Translations under genes and position numbers: made by a program
Shown: positions 1 to 9,356 of the stretch, piece by piece
Numbering within the stretch: position 1 is the stretch's first letter
Layout: the number at the start of each line of letters is the position of its first letter
From: Deltaproteobacteria bacterium
Lineage (GTDB): Bacteria; Myxococcota_A; Polyangia; Haliangiales; Haliangiaceae
Assembly: GCA_021413675.1 (NCBI GenBank)
Contig: JAIOQA010000531.1
Span: 1-35,374 of the forward strand
Length of the DNA stretch: 35,374 nt
Direction of reading: 5' to 3'
Notes under the pieces: generated by a model
Databases searched by the model: none
What the model was told of the DNA's origin: nothing
What the model saw: the letters and a program-made list of their open reading frames with translations, nothing else

Positions 1-944
1 CCGCCGCCGCGGCGCCGGACGCTGGCCGCGGTCGTGAGCGCCGCGCACGCACAGCCGGGCGCGGCGGCGCCGTAGATCGCGCCACGGATGGCGCCGCTGA
101 TCGTGCCCCGCGCGCGCGCGACGACGCGGTCGCCGATCGCGGTCTGCAGGAACGCGGTCGCGAGCAGGCCGAGGAGCAGCGCCGGGGCGACGGCGCGGGC
201 GACCTCGAGGATGCGCTCCGGCAGCTCGGCTGGCACAGCGTCGGCGTCGAACCAGCCCGCGGCGACCGGCAGGAGCGCACCCGCCGCGATCGCGATGAAC
301 TCGACCACGCGATCGCCGATCGCGCGAACGGCGCCGCTCGGGAGATCGTGAGTGACGACGTGCAAGAGCAAGCCGGCGGCCACCGCGGTCAGCCACGGCG
401 CGAGCTCGGCGAACGCGGTGCGCGCCGCGGCGTCGGCGAGGCCCGCGCCGGCGGCGATCGCGACGGCGAGCCCGAGCGCGCGCAGCCAGGCCTGGCGCGG
501 GCGATCGCGGTACGCGACCGCGACCACCGCGGCCATCGGCAGGGTGTGCCCCGCGACCGCGATGATCACGTCCCAGTGCGCGGGCTGACCCGGGGCCAGC
601 GCGGCGCCGACCGCGATGCCGTCGGTGACCTTGTGGAGCAGCAGCGAGGCGTAGGCGAGCTCGGCGGCGAGGCGCTGGCCGCGCACCGGGCGACCGCGGC
701 TGGCCGCGAGGTTGGCGATGCGGGCGAAGATGCCGGGCACCGCGAGCGCGACCGCGAACGCCACCAGGACGGCGCCGCCGCCCGCGGCGATGGCCTCGGG
801 CAGGAGGTGCACGACGACGGTCGCGACCACCGCGGCCAGCGCGAACGCGCGCAGCGGCGCGAGCGTGCGCGGGCCCGCGCCCGCCAGGGCCAGAGCGGCT
901 CCGGCGGACACGGCGACGACCATCGAGGCCAGCGCGGCGAGCAC
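1..944 (-). CDS. ZIP-like metal transporter fused to an ArsP/YraQ-type permease (partial)
   Basis: The frame is open to the left edge, so the C-terminus is missing. It reads as a strongly hydrophobic polytopic membrane protein. The first ~200 residues carry ZIP-family hallmarks: an early HLLPEA segment, the helix motif HKVTDGIAVGAAL (family form HNxxDG) and a second helix with HTLPMA (family form HExPHE, here lacking the glutamates). After an amphipathic stretch, the last visible residues read GAAAPGCACAALTTAASVRRRGG-like, which resembles the P-x-C-x-C signature of DUF318/ArsP/YraQ permeases. I infer a fused transporter; substrate unknown, with metal or metalloid export possible. The start is placed at GTG 944 because it gives a full first helix; ATG 923 is the alternative. 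No clear ribosome site is seen. Membrane-protein confidence is high, the fusion assignment moderate. Confidence 0.7.
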   Translation of the reverse strand, partial: MLAALASMVVAVSAGAALALAGAGPRTLAPLRAFALAAVVATVVVHLLPEAIAAGGGAVLVAFAVALAVPGIFARIANLAASRGRPVRGQRLAAELAYASLLLHKVTDGIAVGAALAPGQPAHWDVIIAVAGHTLPMAAVVAVAYRDRPRQAWLRALGLAVAIAAGAGLADAAARTAFAELAPWLTAVAAGLLLHVVTHDLPSGAVRAIGDRVVEFIAIAAGALLPVAAGWFDADAVPAELPERILEVARAVAPALLLGLLATAFLQTAIGDRVVARARGTISGAIRGAIYGAAAPGCACAALTTAASVRRRGG

Positions 945-1005
945 GGGGTGCGCACGCTAGCACGGGGACCCGGCGGGCGCGCGTCGCGCCGACGGCCGCC
1001 GCCGG

Positions 1006-1455
1006 TCAGGCGCCGAGGTCGCGGCGGAGCTGCGGCCGGTCGTAGTTGGCGTAGGTGAACTTCCCGGTGAACTTGCCGGCAAGGTCGAAGTGGAAGACAT
1101 CCACGCCGCGCCAGCCGACGCGCTCGCCGTAGCGGGCGCGGATCATCAGGCGCAGCCAGGTCGGCACCGCCCGCCCGCGTTCGCCGCGCAGATCGTGGCG
1201 GCAGATCCAGCGCGTGGTCGCCTTGCGGGCCTCGCGATCGATCAGCGTGTCCTCGAGATCGAAGCGCATCGCCCCGAGCCGGCCGGCGAACTGCGGGGCG
1301 AACGCCGCGCGGATCGCGGCCAGCCCGCGGTGCTCGGTGCCGTCGCCCGGGCGGTAGATGGCGTCGGGCGCGAAGTAGGTCATCACGCCGTCGAGGTCGT
1401 TGGCGTTGAAGACCGCGTTCCAGGCGTCGAGGATCGCGGCGAGATCGAGGGCCAT
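1006..1455 (-). CDS. SnoaL-like / NTF2-fold protein
   Basis: A 149-residue protein with the pattern of the SnoaL-like polyketide cyclase/ketosteroid isomerase (NTF2-like) superfamily. It has an N-terminal helix (AAILDAWNAVFNANDLDGVMTYFAPDAIYRPG), then GLAAIRAAFAPQFAG and a beta-rich second half ending in FDLAGKFTGKFTYANYDRP. Members form a cone-shaped barrel that binds small hydrophobic ligands; some are enzymes and many are of unknown role. The substrate cannot be read from the sequence. Start ATG 1455 was chosen because it begins the family's first helix; the frame is open far upstream but that part looks non-coding. It is divergent from the lipoprotein gene at 1555, with a 99-base shared upstream region. 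Confidence 0.75.
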   Translation of the reverse strand: MALDLAAILDAWNAVFNANDLDGVMTYFAPDAIYRPGDGTEHRGLAAIRAAFAPQFAGRLGAMRFDLEDTLIDREARKATTRWICRHDLRGERGRAVPTWLRLMIRARYGERVGWRGVDVFHFDLAGKFTGKFTYANYDRPQLRRDLGA

Positions 1456-1554
1456 GGCGTGGCCTACCCCGGGTCGCGGCGCGATGCACGCGCCCGGGCC
1501 GCGCTGCCAGGGATTGCCGCGAGCCGCGCCCGGCGCTGTGGCACGCTCGCGGCG

Positions 1555-2034
1555 GTGAGAGGCATCGTCTTGCTGGTCGCCCTCGCGGCGTGTTCGCGCG
1601 GCCGGCGCGACGCACCGGAGCCCGATCCGCCGCCGCCGTGGCGGGAGATCGAGTTCGAGGAATGCGGGTTCGCGGTCATGGCCCCCGGGGAGCCGGTGGC
1701 GATCGGGCTCCAGCTCACGTGCTATCCGTTTCCGCCCCAGGCCGCGGTGATCGATCCGGCGCAGGCGTTCGAGATCGGCGTCAGCGCGATCCGCGCGCGC
1801 GTCGACAACCACGGTGACACGGCGGCCGTCCCGCTGCGCAAGCCCACCACGATCGCCGGGTACCCCGCGCTCGGTCTGCGGTTCGCGATGGACGGTGGCC
1901 GAGCGACCGTGGGCGTGCTGGTGCTGGTCGATCGGCGCCTGGGCATGATCTGGGCCGTGATCGATCCGGCGCGCGCCGATGGCCTCGACGAGGCGGACCT
2001 GGGGCGGGTGATCGCATCGTTCGCGCCGCGGTGA
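1555..2034 (+). CDS. Small predicted lipoprotein, unknown function
   Basis: A 159-residue protein starting at GTG 1555. The first residues form a short hydrophobic signal ending in a lipobox (LVALAAC, Cys at residue 13), so lipid anchoring in the envelope is likely. The mature part has a proline-rich spacer, then a compact alpha/beta domain containing FEECGFAVMAPGEPV and a C-terminal DLGRVIASF helix. This layout recalls small myxobacterial lipoproteins that test a value against a property of the protein, but I do not recognise the family. The upstream frame is open to 1090, but residues before the GTG have random composition. Divergent from the SnoaL-like gene; it converges on the oxidoreductase gene 13 bases downstream. 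Confidence 0.7.
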   Translation: MRGIVLLVALAACSRGRRDAPEPDPPPPWREIEFEECGFAVMAPGEPVAIGLQLTCYPFPPQAAVIDPAQAFEIGVSAIRARVDNHGDTAAVPLRKPTTIAGYPALGLRFAMDGGRATVGVLVLVDRRLGMIWAVIDPARADGLDEADLGRVIASFAPR

Positions 2035-2047
2035 CGCGCGCGCCCGA

Positions 2048-3487
2048 TCAGGCCAGCGGCGTGCGCGGCAGTCGCTCGATGCGCGCGAGCACGGTCTCGG
2101 CGGCGTGATACCCGCACATGCCGTGCACCCCGCCGCCGGGCGGCGTCGACGCCGAGCACAGGAAGATGCGCCGGTGCGGCGTGGTGTACGGGTTCCAGCG
2201 CGCCACCGGTCGCGTGAACAGCTGGCCGATGTCGGCCATGCCGCCGGTGATCGCGCCGCCGACGTAGTTGGGGTTCTTGGCCTCGAGGTCGGCGGGCGTG
2301 GTGACGTGGCGCGCGAGGATGCGCTCGCGAAACCCCGGCGCGAAGCGCTCGATCTGCTGCTCGATCGCGGCGGTCTGATCGACGGTCGAGCCGGCGGGCA
2401 CGTGGCAGTAGGCGTAGCCGGTGTGCTGGCCCGCGGGCGCGCGCGTCGGATCGGCCTGGCTCTGCTGGCAGACGATCAGGAACGGGCGATCGCTGTGGTC
2501 GCCGCGCGCGGCCGCGGCCTCGGAGGCCGCGATCTCCTCGAAGGTGCCGCCGACGTGCAGCGTGGTGGCCTCGAGGCAGCGCGGGTCGCGCCACGGGATC
2601 GGCCCGCCCAGCGCCCAGTCGAGCTTGAAGGCACCGGGGCCGAAGCGGTAGCGCCGCAGCCTCCTCACGTAACGCGTGGGCAGCACCGGCTCCGCGATCG
2701 ACGCGAGCTGGCGCGGATCGGTGTCGAACAGGTAGGCCTTCGCGGGCGGCAGCTCGGCGAGCGCGCGGATCGGCGTGCCGGTCTCGATCTGGCCACCGTG
2801 GGCGCGCAGGAGGCTCGCGAGCGCCTCCGCGATCGCGGCCGAGCCGCCGGCGGCCACCGGCCAGGCCTCGACGTGGCCGGTGACCAGGAACATCAGCGCG
2901 ATCGCGCCGGTGAACATTCGCTCGAGCGGCAGGACCGAGTGGCCCGCGCACCCGGCGAGGAGCGCGCGCGCCTCGCGGGTCGCGAACCGCCGCGCCAGCC
3001 CGCGCGCCGAGCGCATGCCGCGCCAGCCGAACCGCGCGAGCTGCAGTGGATGCCTGGGCCAGCCGAGCGGCGCGAGCGCGTCGGCGAGGAGGCCGTGCGG
3101 ATCGGCGAGGAACGGCGCGACCAGCCGGCGATACGCGCGCGCGTCCGCCGCGAACTGCGCGGTGGTGTCGTCGATCGTGCCGCGCAGGAGCACCGCCGGG
3201 CCGTCGTCGAGCGGGTGCGCGACCGAGGCGGCGAGCTGCAGCCACCGCAGGCCGTGGGCCTCGAGTGGCAGCGTGCGGAGATACGGCGACAGGATGCCGA
3301 GCGTGTGCACCGCCGAGCACTCGTCGTGCACGAAGCCGGGCAAGGTCAGCGCGCTGGTGCGCAGGCCGCCGCCGATGGTCGCGCGGGCCTCCACGACCAG
3401 CACCTTCTGGCCGCGCTCCGCGAGCCGCACGGCGGCGGCGAGCCCGTTGGGTCCCGAGCCGATGACGACCGCGTCGAGCTCGCTCAC
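2048..3487 (-). CDS. FAD-dependent oxidoreductase, phytoene dehydrogenase-like
   Basis: A 479-residue flavoprotein. The N-terminus has a Rossmann dinucleotide-binding motif (VVIGSGPNGLAAAVRLAERG) followed by a strand ending in Glu (VLVVEA) and the GGGLRT segment typical of the phytoene desaturase/CrtI-like and amine-oxidase flavoproteins. The C-terminus carries the second FAD-contact region (STPPGGGVHGMCGYHAAETVL). The family oxidises or isomerises carotenoids, retinoids and related lipids; the substrate here is unknown and there are no carotenoid genes nearby. The GTG start at 3487 overlaps the stop of the DUF3556-like gene by 4 bases, so the two are translationally coupled and probably act together. 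Confidence 0.88.
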   Translation of the reverse strand: MSELDAVVIGSGPNGLAAAVRLAERGQKVLVVEARATIGGGLRTSALTLPGFVHDECSAVHTLGILSPYLRTLPLEAHGLRWLQLAASVAHPLDDGPAVLLRGTIDDTTAQFAADARAYRRLVAPFLADPHGLLADALAPLGWPRHPLQLARFGWRGMRSARGLARRFATREARALLAGCAGHSVLPLERMFTGAIALMFLVTGHVEAWPVAAGGSAAIAEALASLLRAHGGQIETGTPIRALAELPPAKAYLFDTDPRQLASIAEPVLPTRYVRRLRRYRFGPGAFKLDWALGGPIPWRDPRCLEATTLHVGGTFEEIAASEAAAARGDHSDRPFLIVCQQSQADPTRAPAGQHTGYAYCHVPAGSTVDQTAAIEQQIERFAPGFRERILARHVTTPADLEAKNPNYVGGAITGGMADIGQLFTRPVARWNPYTTPHRRIFLCSASTPPGGGVHGMCGYHAAETVLARIERLPRTPLA

Positions 3488-5133
3488 GCGGCGCTGCGCT
3501 CCCAGGGCTGGTGCGTGCGCATCGCCGGGACGTCGACCGTGCCGGCCTCGAGGAGCCCGGTCGCGGCGTCGTGGATGCGATACGCCATCGTCTTGCGACC
3601 GAGCGGCTGGCTCTCGACGAAGACGCAGCGCAGCTCGCCGGGCAGGAAGCCGCACTGCGCCTGGATCGCCGCGAGCAGCGCCTCCTGGTGCAGGTGGCCA
3701 TCGCCGAAGTTCCAGCCGAGCGCGAGGCCCGCGATGATCTCGCCATCGAGGTACTCGTAGTTCGTGAGGTCGTCGACGGCTTTCGGGATGAGCTGCGGCA
3801 GCGCGCGGCCCTGGAGGTGCATCAACCGGAAGGCGATGACCTTGCCGACCAGGCCGATCGACACCGGCCGCTCGTAGAACCGATCGAGCTGGTCGTAGAC
3901 CCAGGGCGCGGGCTTGGTCAGCTGCTCGAGCTTGCGGTGGCTGTCGCCGCGGAACAGCCACACGCTGTACGGCCAGTTGCCGGCGTAGTAGCGCATCGCG
4001 AGCAGGAACGAGATCCGCGCGGGGAACAGATTGCCGAGGAGCGGCACGCCGATCAGCACGGTGACCAGGAACGCGCTGACGATCGGCTGTCCGACGTCGA
4101 GCACGGTGACCTCGGGGTGGGCCCAGAACAGCGCGAACACCGAGTACACCGCCATCACGTTCCACTCGAGCGGCACGCCCATCGGCACGTTGCTGGTGAT
4201 GAAGCCGTGCAGCGCGAGCGCGAGCGCGATGCCGACGACGAGGCCGGTCGTGCCGTGGACGAGCAGGAACACCATCGCGACCGAGAGCTCGAGCGCGGTG
4301 CCGGCGTGGGACAGGAGCTCGGCGAACCGCGACGGCCGCAGGTCGGTCGGGTACGCGCGATACATCCGGCGCCGCAGCCAGCCGAAACGCGTGCACGGGC
4401 TGTTGCTGGTCATCACGCAGACCACCGTCGGGAAGTGGTGGTTGAGCTTGGAGACCCCGGCCCAGAACCACAGCGCGAGCTGCACCGCCATCGCGCCGGC
4501 GATCCAGTTGCCGGCGAACGCGAGGCACACGATCACGGTGCCGTAGTGCTCGGCGCGCATCGCCAGGAACGCGGTGCGATCGAGGATGCCCATCAGCGGG
4601 ATCAACGCGACCAGCGGCACCAGCTCGCTGCGCCCGGGCGCGGCGGCGACCAGCGCGCGCACCACGCACCCGACGATCGCGAGGTAGACCAGGACATCGA
4701 GCCAGCTGCGCCGGATGCCGCCGATCACCGGCCAGGTCGGGCGCAGCGCGAGCTTGGTCGTGCCTGGCCGCAGGAAGTACAGCGCGCCGCCGACCGGCGG
4801 GAAGTAGCGGCCGGTCAGCGGGCCGAAGCCGCAGCCGAGGCCCAGCCCCTCGAACAGCAGGCTCCACAGGATCGCCTTCTCGAACGCGATCGGCGACAGC
4901 CACCAGTCGCCGAGGTGGCTGATCGATCCGAGGCCGGGCGTGAAGCTGCAGAAGCCGATCCAGCCGGCGATGTAGAGCGCGATCTTGAGCGCGTGGACCG
5001 CGTAGATGGCGAACGGCGTGCCGTAGCCGTCGAGGGCCCAGGCCTCGCAGACCTGGCGACCGCGCTCGCCGAACGGCAGCTTGCTCCAGACCAGGGGATC
5101 GTAGGGCGTGGGCTTCGGCGTGAGGAGGGACAT
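3484..5133 (-). CDS. DUF3556-like polytopic membrane protein
   Basis: A 549-residue protein with a cytoplasmic-looking N-terminus (PYDPLVWSKLPFGERGRQVCEAWALDGYGTP) and about ten hydrophobic segments up to roughly residue 390. A soluble C-terminal ~150 residues follows (from NWPYSVWLFRGDSHRKLE). Overall it resembles DUF3556 membrane proteins, best known from mycobacteria and of unknown function. Conserved-looking polar points inside the membrane part include SKLNHHFP. It is the first gene of a two-gene unit with the FAD oxidoreductase, overlapping it by 4 bases, which suggests a membrane partner in lipid or terpenoid oxidation (inference). The ATG at 5133 matches the family N-terminus. A likely terminator at 5180-5201 separates it from rlmH. 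Confidence 0.8.
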   Translation of the reverse strand: MSLLTPKPTPYDPLVWSKLPFGERGRQVCEAWALDGYGTPFAIYAVHALKIALYIAGWIGFCSFTPGLGSISHLGDWWLSPIAFEKAILWSLLFEGLGLGCGFGPLTGRYFPPVGGALYFLRPGTTKLALRPTWPVIGGIRRSWLDVLVYLAIVGCVVRALVAAAPGRSELVPLVALIPLMGILDRTAFLAMRAEHYGTVIVCLAFAGNWIAGAMAVQLALWFWAGVSKLNHHFPTVVCVMTSNSPCTRFGWLRRRMYRAYPTDLRPSRFAELLSHAGTALELSVAMVFLLVHGTTGLVVGIALALALHGFITSNVPMGVPLEWNVMAVYSVFALFWAHPEVTVLDVGQPIVSAFLVTVLIGVPLLGNLFPARISFLLAMRYYAGNWPYSVWLFRGDSHRKLEQLTKPAPWVYDQLDRFYERPVSIGLVGKVIAFRLMHLQGRALPQLIPKAVDDLTNYEYLDGEIIAGLALGWNFGDGHLHQEALLAAIQAQCGFLPGELRCVFVESQPLGRKTMAYRIHDAATGLLEAGTVDVPAMRTHQPWERSAA

Positions 5134-5179
5134 GGCCGCGGCGGCAGTGTCGCACCGGCGCCGCGCGACCGTGCGCAGG

Positions 5180-5201
5180 AAAACGCGACCGGTCAGTCGC
5201 G
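5180..5201 (-). terminator. Rho-independent-like terminator overlapping the rlmH stop codon
   Basis: Read on the minus strand, CGCGAC (5201-5196) and GTCGCG (5189-5184) form a 6-bp GC stem around a 6-base loop, directly followed by TTTT (5183-5180). The loop contains the TGA stop of rlmH, so the last codons lie in the stem. It is short, but in the right place to end the lipoprotein-to-rlmH transcript before the DUF3556-like gene. Confidence 0.45.
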
Positions 5202-5618
5202 GTGGTACGGCTCGCCGCGCAGGATCTTGAACCCGCGGTAGAGCTGCTCCGCGACCAGCACCCGCACGAGGCGGTGCGCGATGGTCAGGCGCCCGAACGC
5301 GATCAGCTTCTTGGCGCGCGCGCGGACCATCTCGCCGTGGCCATCGGCGCCGCCGATCGCGAGCACGACCGGCGCACCGCCGCCGCGCAGCTCCTCGGCG
5401 CCCAGCACCGCGCTCGCGAACTCCTGGCTCGACAGCAGCTCGCCGCGCTCGTCGAAGGCGTAGAGGTGCGCGTTCGCGGGCAGGGCCGCGACCAGCGCCG
5501 CGTCGTCCTTGTGCTCGCTGATGGTCAGCGTGCAGTACGGGCGCAGGCGCTTCTTGTACTCGTCCTCGGCGGCGACCAGGTACGCCTCCTTGAGGCGCCC
5601 GACCACCGCGATCGTCAC
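5193..5618 (-). CDS. rlmH: 23S rRNA (pseudouridine1915-N3)-methyltransferase RlmH
   Basis: A 141-residue SPOUT methyltransferase that methylates pseudouridine 1915 in helix 69 of 23S rRNA on assembled 70S ribosomes, using SAM. Visible family features are the first strand (TIAVVGRLKEAY), the SAM-binding knot loop (IGGADGHG), the LVRVLVAEQLYRG segment and the C-terminal PYHRD signature. The start is placed at GTG 5618. The family alignment suggests the initiator could sit two codons earlier, at a CTG (5624), giving the usual M-K-x-T-I beginning. It lies 14 bases after rsfS (GTG start); rsfS-rlmH adjacency is a widespread bacterial gene pair. The coding end is part of a terminator hairpin. Confidence 0.95.
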   Translation of the reverse strand: MTIAVVGRLKEAYLVAAEDEYKKRLRPYCTLTISEHKDDAALVAALPANAHLYAFDERGELLSSQEFASAVLGAEELRGGGAPVVLAIGGADGHGEMVRARAKKLIAFGRLTIAHRLVRVLVAEQLYRGFKILRGEPYHRD

Positions 5619-5632
5619 CTTCAGGGGCAGGG

Positions 5633-6124
5633 CTAGTACTCGTCGGCCGGGATGCGGGCGTCGGCGGGCACGTCGATCGCGACGCGTGGCGCGTCGATCC
5701 ACAGGCCCTCGAGGTCGTAGTGCTCGCGGACCGGGTGGTGGAACACGTGGACCAGGAAGTCGCCGAAATCGAGCAGCGCCCACTGGCCGCCGCTCTTGCC
5801 CTCGGTGCCGATCGCGGTGATGCCGAGGTCGCGCAGGCCGCCGACGATGCCGTCGCAGATCGCGTAGACGTTGCGCTCGGACCGGCCCGAGACGATGAGC
5901 TGGTAGTTGCAGTAGCTGCACAGCTCGCGGACGTCGAGCATCACCGGCTCGAGGCCCTTCTTGTCGAGGGCGAAGGCCAGCGCCTTGAGCGCGCCGTCCT
6001 TGCCGCCGTCGTCGGTGCGTGGGGTGGCAGGCGGCTCGCCGCGCAGGCGCGCGCGTGCGGTCGCGGCGGCGTCGCCGTCGTTCGAATCGGAGTCGGAGTC
6101 GTGCTTGGAGTCGCGGGTGGTCAC
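5633..6124 (-). CDS. rsfS: Ribosome silencing factor RsfS (RsfA/Iojap family)
   Basis: A 163-residue protein whose residues ~45-150 match the Iojap/RsfS family: ALAFALDKKGLEPVMLDVRELCSYCNYQLIVSGRSERN, then GTEGKSGGQWALLDFGDFLVHVFHHPVREHYDLEGLW. RsfS binds ribosomal protein uL14 and blocks joining of the subunits, lowering translation when nutrients are scarce. The N-terminal ~45 residues are a low-complexity tail rich in Asp and Ser (a DSDSDS run coded by a short hexamer repeat) that most RsfS proteins lack. GTG 6124 is the only plausible start between the tail and the upstream gene. It sits 32 bases after proA and 14 before rlmH. Confidence 0.95.
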   Translation of the reverse strand: MTTRDSKHDSDSDSNDGDAAATARARLRGEPPATPRTDDGGKDGALKALAFALDKKGLEPVMLDVRELCSYCNYQLIVSGRSERNVYAICDGIVGGLRDLGITAIGTEGKSGGQWALLDFGDFLVHVFHHPVREHYDLEGLWIDAPRVAIDVPADARIPADEY

Positions 6125-6156
6125 TCGGGTGCGTCCTCGGGTCGGGGTCGCAGGAA

Positions 6157-7437
<1,281 letters not shown>

Positions 7438-7461
7438 ACGAAAACGCGGGGAGGACGGGCA

Positions 7462-8562
7462 TCACAGGATCACGAGGTCGTCGCGATGGATGGCCTCGTC
7501 GAGCGACTTGTAGCCCAGGGTCGCCACAATGTCACCCGAATGCAAGCCTCGGATCTTGCGCAGGTCGTCCGCGTCGTAGGCGGTGAGGCCGCGGGCGACC
7601 TCGGTGCCATCGCCGGCGACCACGCTCACGGTCTCGCCGGGCCCGAAAGCGCCCTCGACCGCCGTGATCCCGCGGGGTAACAGGCTCTTGCCCTGCTCGA
7701 GGACCGCGCGCCGGGCGCCGTCGTCGATGGTGATCTTGCCGACCGGCTTGGCGCCGTAGGCGATCCAGTGCTTGCGGGACGACAGGGTGTCGGTGCCCGG
7801 GACGAACAGCGTTCCGACGTCGGCGCCGTCCAGAACGTCGGTCAGGATCGTGGGCGAGCGGCCCGGACCGACCACCGCCGGGATGCCGGTGCGGGTCACG
7901 ATCCGCGCCGAGCCGACCTTGGAGGCCATGCCGCCGGAGCCGACGCCGTCGCCCTTGCTGCCGCCCGCGACCGGCGCGGCCTCGCGCTCGATGTCGCGCA
8001 CGATCGGCATGCGGATGCCATCGGCGCCGCGCACGCCTTCGACATCGGTGAGGATGATCAGCAGATCGGCGGACACCAGGTTCACGACCAGCGCGGCCAG
8101 CTGGTCGTTGTCGCCGAACTTGATCTCCTCGCTCGCGACCGTGTCGTTCTCGTTGATGATCGGCACGGCGCCGGCATCGAGCAGCGCGCGCAGGGTCAGG
8201 CGCGCCGACAGGAACCGGCGGCGATCGCCGAGGTCATCGTGGGTGAGCAGCACCTGGCCGATCACCCGATCGTGGGCGGCGAACGCGTGGTGCCACTGCT
8301 GCATCAGCCGGCTCTGGCCGACCGCGGCCGCGGCCTGGAGCTGGGGTAGCTCGGTCGGGCGCGCGCCCAGGCCGAGCGCGCGCACGCCCAGCGCGATCGC
8401 GCCGGAGCTGACGACGATCACCTCGACGTCGCGCGCGCGCAGCGCGGTGATCTGATCGGCGATCGCCGCCGGGCGCCCGGCGGGGCTCTCGGCGAGCAGC
8501 CGGCTGCCGATCTTCACGACGACGCGCTTGCACGCGGTGAGCGCAGTGCGGGGATCGCTCAC
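7462..8562 (-). CDS. proB: Glutamate 5-kinase ProB (AAK kinase plus PUA domain)
   Basis: A 366-residue enzyme that phosphorylates glutamate to gamma-glutamyl phosphate, the first and feedback-controlled step of proline synthesis. The amino-acid-kinase domain covers residues ~10-250 (VVVKIGSRLLAE, VIVVSSGAIALG, INENDTVASEEIKFGDNDQLAALV, the GSGGMASKV loop). A PUA domain follows (~275-360: SLLPRGITAVEGAFGPGETVSVV), as in the E. coli type enzyme. The GTG start at 8562 overlaps the stop of the upstream unknown gene by 4 bases. proB-proA in this order is the classic pair. Confidence 0.97.
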   Translation of the reverse strand: MSDPRTALTACKRVVVKIGSRLLAESPAGRPAAIADQITALRARDVEVIVVSSGAIALGVRALGLGARPTELPQLQAAAAVGQSRLMQQWHHAFAAHDRVIGQVLLTHDDLGDRRRFLSARLTLRALLDAGAVPIINENDTVASEEIKFGDNDQLAALVVNLVSADLLIILTDVEGVRGADGIRMPIVRDIEREAAPVAGGSKGDGVGSGGMASKVGSARIVTRTGIPAVVGPGRSPTILTDVLDGADVGTLFVPGTDTLSSRKHWIAYGAKPVGKITIDDGARRAVLEQGKSLLPRGITAVEGAFGPGETVSVVAGDGTEVARGLTAYDADDLRKIRGLHSGDIVATLGYKSLDEAIHRDDLVIL

Positions 8563-9356
8563 GTCAACGCCTCGCGCTCGCGCCACAGCCGATCGAAGCG
8601 CTCGATCGCGCTGTCGAGGTACGGGTTGACCTCGGCCGACAGCTGCAGCTCGATCGCGGTGACCGCGCGGCCGAGGAAGCTCGAGCTGGCGGCGAGCTGC
8701 TGATCGATCGCGGACTCGAGCTCCGAGACCGCGGTGGCCTCGGCGACCGGGTTGCGCTTCTCGAGGAACCGGCGCACCGCGCCGCCGGTCACGATGTCGG
8801 CGAGCTCGAGCGGCGCCTTGACGGTGGCGCGGGCGGCGGCGAGCGCGCCCCGGCGGAACGGCTCGAAGCTGAAGCTGCCCGGGGTCTCGTCGAGCGCGCG
8901 GACGATCAGGTCGTGGACGATCAGCGCGCGATCGCCATCGAGGCCGAGGCCGGTGTGCAGGCGCGTGCAGTAGTGATCGAACAGCGTGATGCGCAGGAAC
9001 GTGCGGGCCGCGGCGCGGGCGCGGCGGGCGGCGGTGACCGCGAAGATCATCCGCTTCCACGCCTTGCCGGCCAGCCGGAAGCTGATCGCCGCGGCCGCCA
9101 TCGACTCGAGCGCGGCGGGCGCGGTGCGGCCGTGGACGAGGTTGGTGATCGCGGCGGCGTCGAGATCGACCTGGCGCTCGGCGGCGATGCGACGGTACGC
9201 GCCGCCGAGCAGGTTGCCGACCAGCCAGTCGTCGAGGAACGGCACCGGCAAGCTGCCGGCCACGGTCGCGGCCACGGTTCGCCCGACGATCATCCGGCGA
9301 TGGCCGTTGAGGTAGTCGCGGCGCAAGGACAGCGCGGTGCTGGTGGTCGAGGTCAC
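8559..9356 (-). CDS. Hypothetical protein coupled to proB
   Basis: A 265-residue protein I do not recognise. It is mainly alpha-helical, with a moderately hydrophobic hairpin-like segment near residues 22-45 (TVAATVAGSLPVPFLDDWLVGNLLGG) that might insert into or lie on a membrane. Further amphipathic helices follow (ARAAARTFLRITLFDHYCTRLHTG; SELESAIDQQLAASSSFLGRAVTAIELQL). No catalytic motif or signal peptide is seen. The GTG start overlaps the upstream lipoprotein stop by 4 bases, and its stop overlaps the proB start by 4 bases. It is therefore translated as part of the proline unit, though no link to proline metabolism can be read from it. Confidence 0.75.
   Translation of the reverse strand: MTSTTSTALSLRRDYLNGHRRMIVGRTVAATVAGSLPVPFLDDWLVGNLLGGAYRRIAAERQVDLDAAAITNLVHGRTAPAALESMAAAAISFRLAGKAWKRMIFAVTAARRARAAARTFLRITLFDHYCTRLHTGLGLDGDRALIVHDLIVRALDETPGSFSFEPFRRGALAAARATVKAPLELADIVTGGAVRRFLEKRNPVAEATAVSELESAIDQQLAASSSFLGRAVTAIELQLSAEVNPYLDSAIERFDRLWREREALT

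Noticed and set aside
1539-1553. TGGCACG with a GC twelve bases on, resembling a sigma-54 promoter before the small lipoprotein gene
   Set aside because: The -12 part reads CGGC rather than TTGC, and the implied transcription start would lie after the GTG start codon.
566-1615. Long open frame on the minus strand across two genes
   Set aside because: Arg/Pro-rich shadow of the transporter and SnoaL-like genes in another frame, with no domain pattern.
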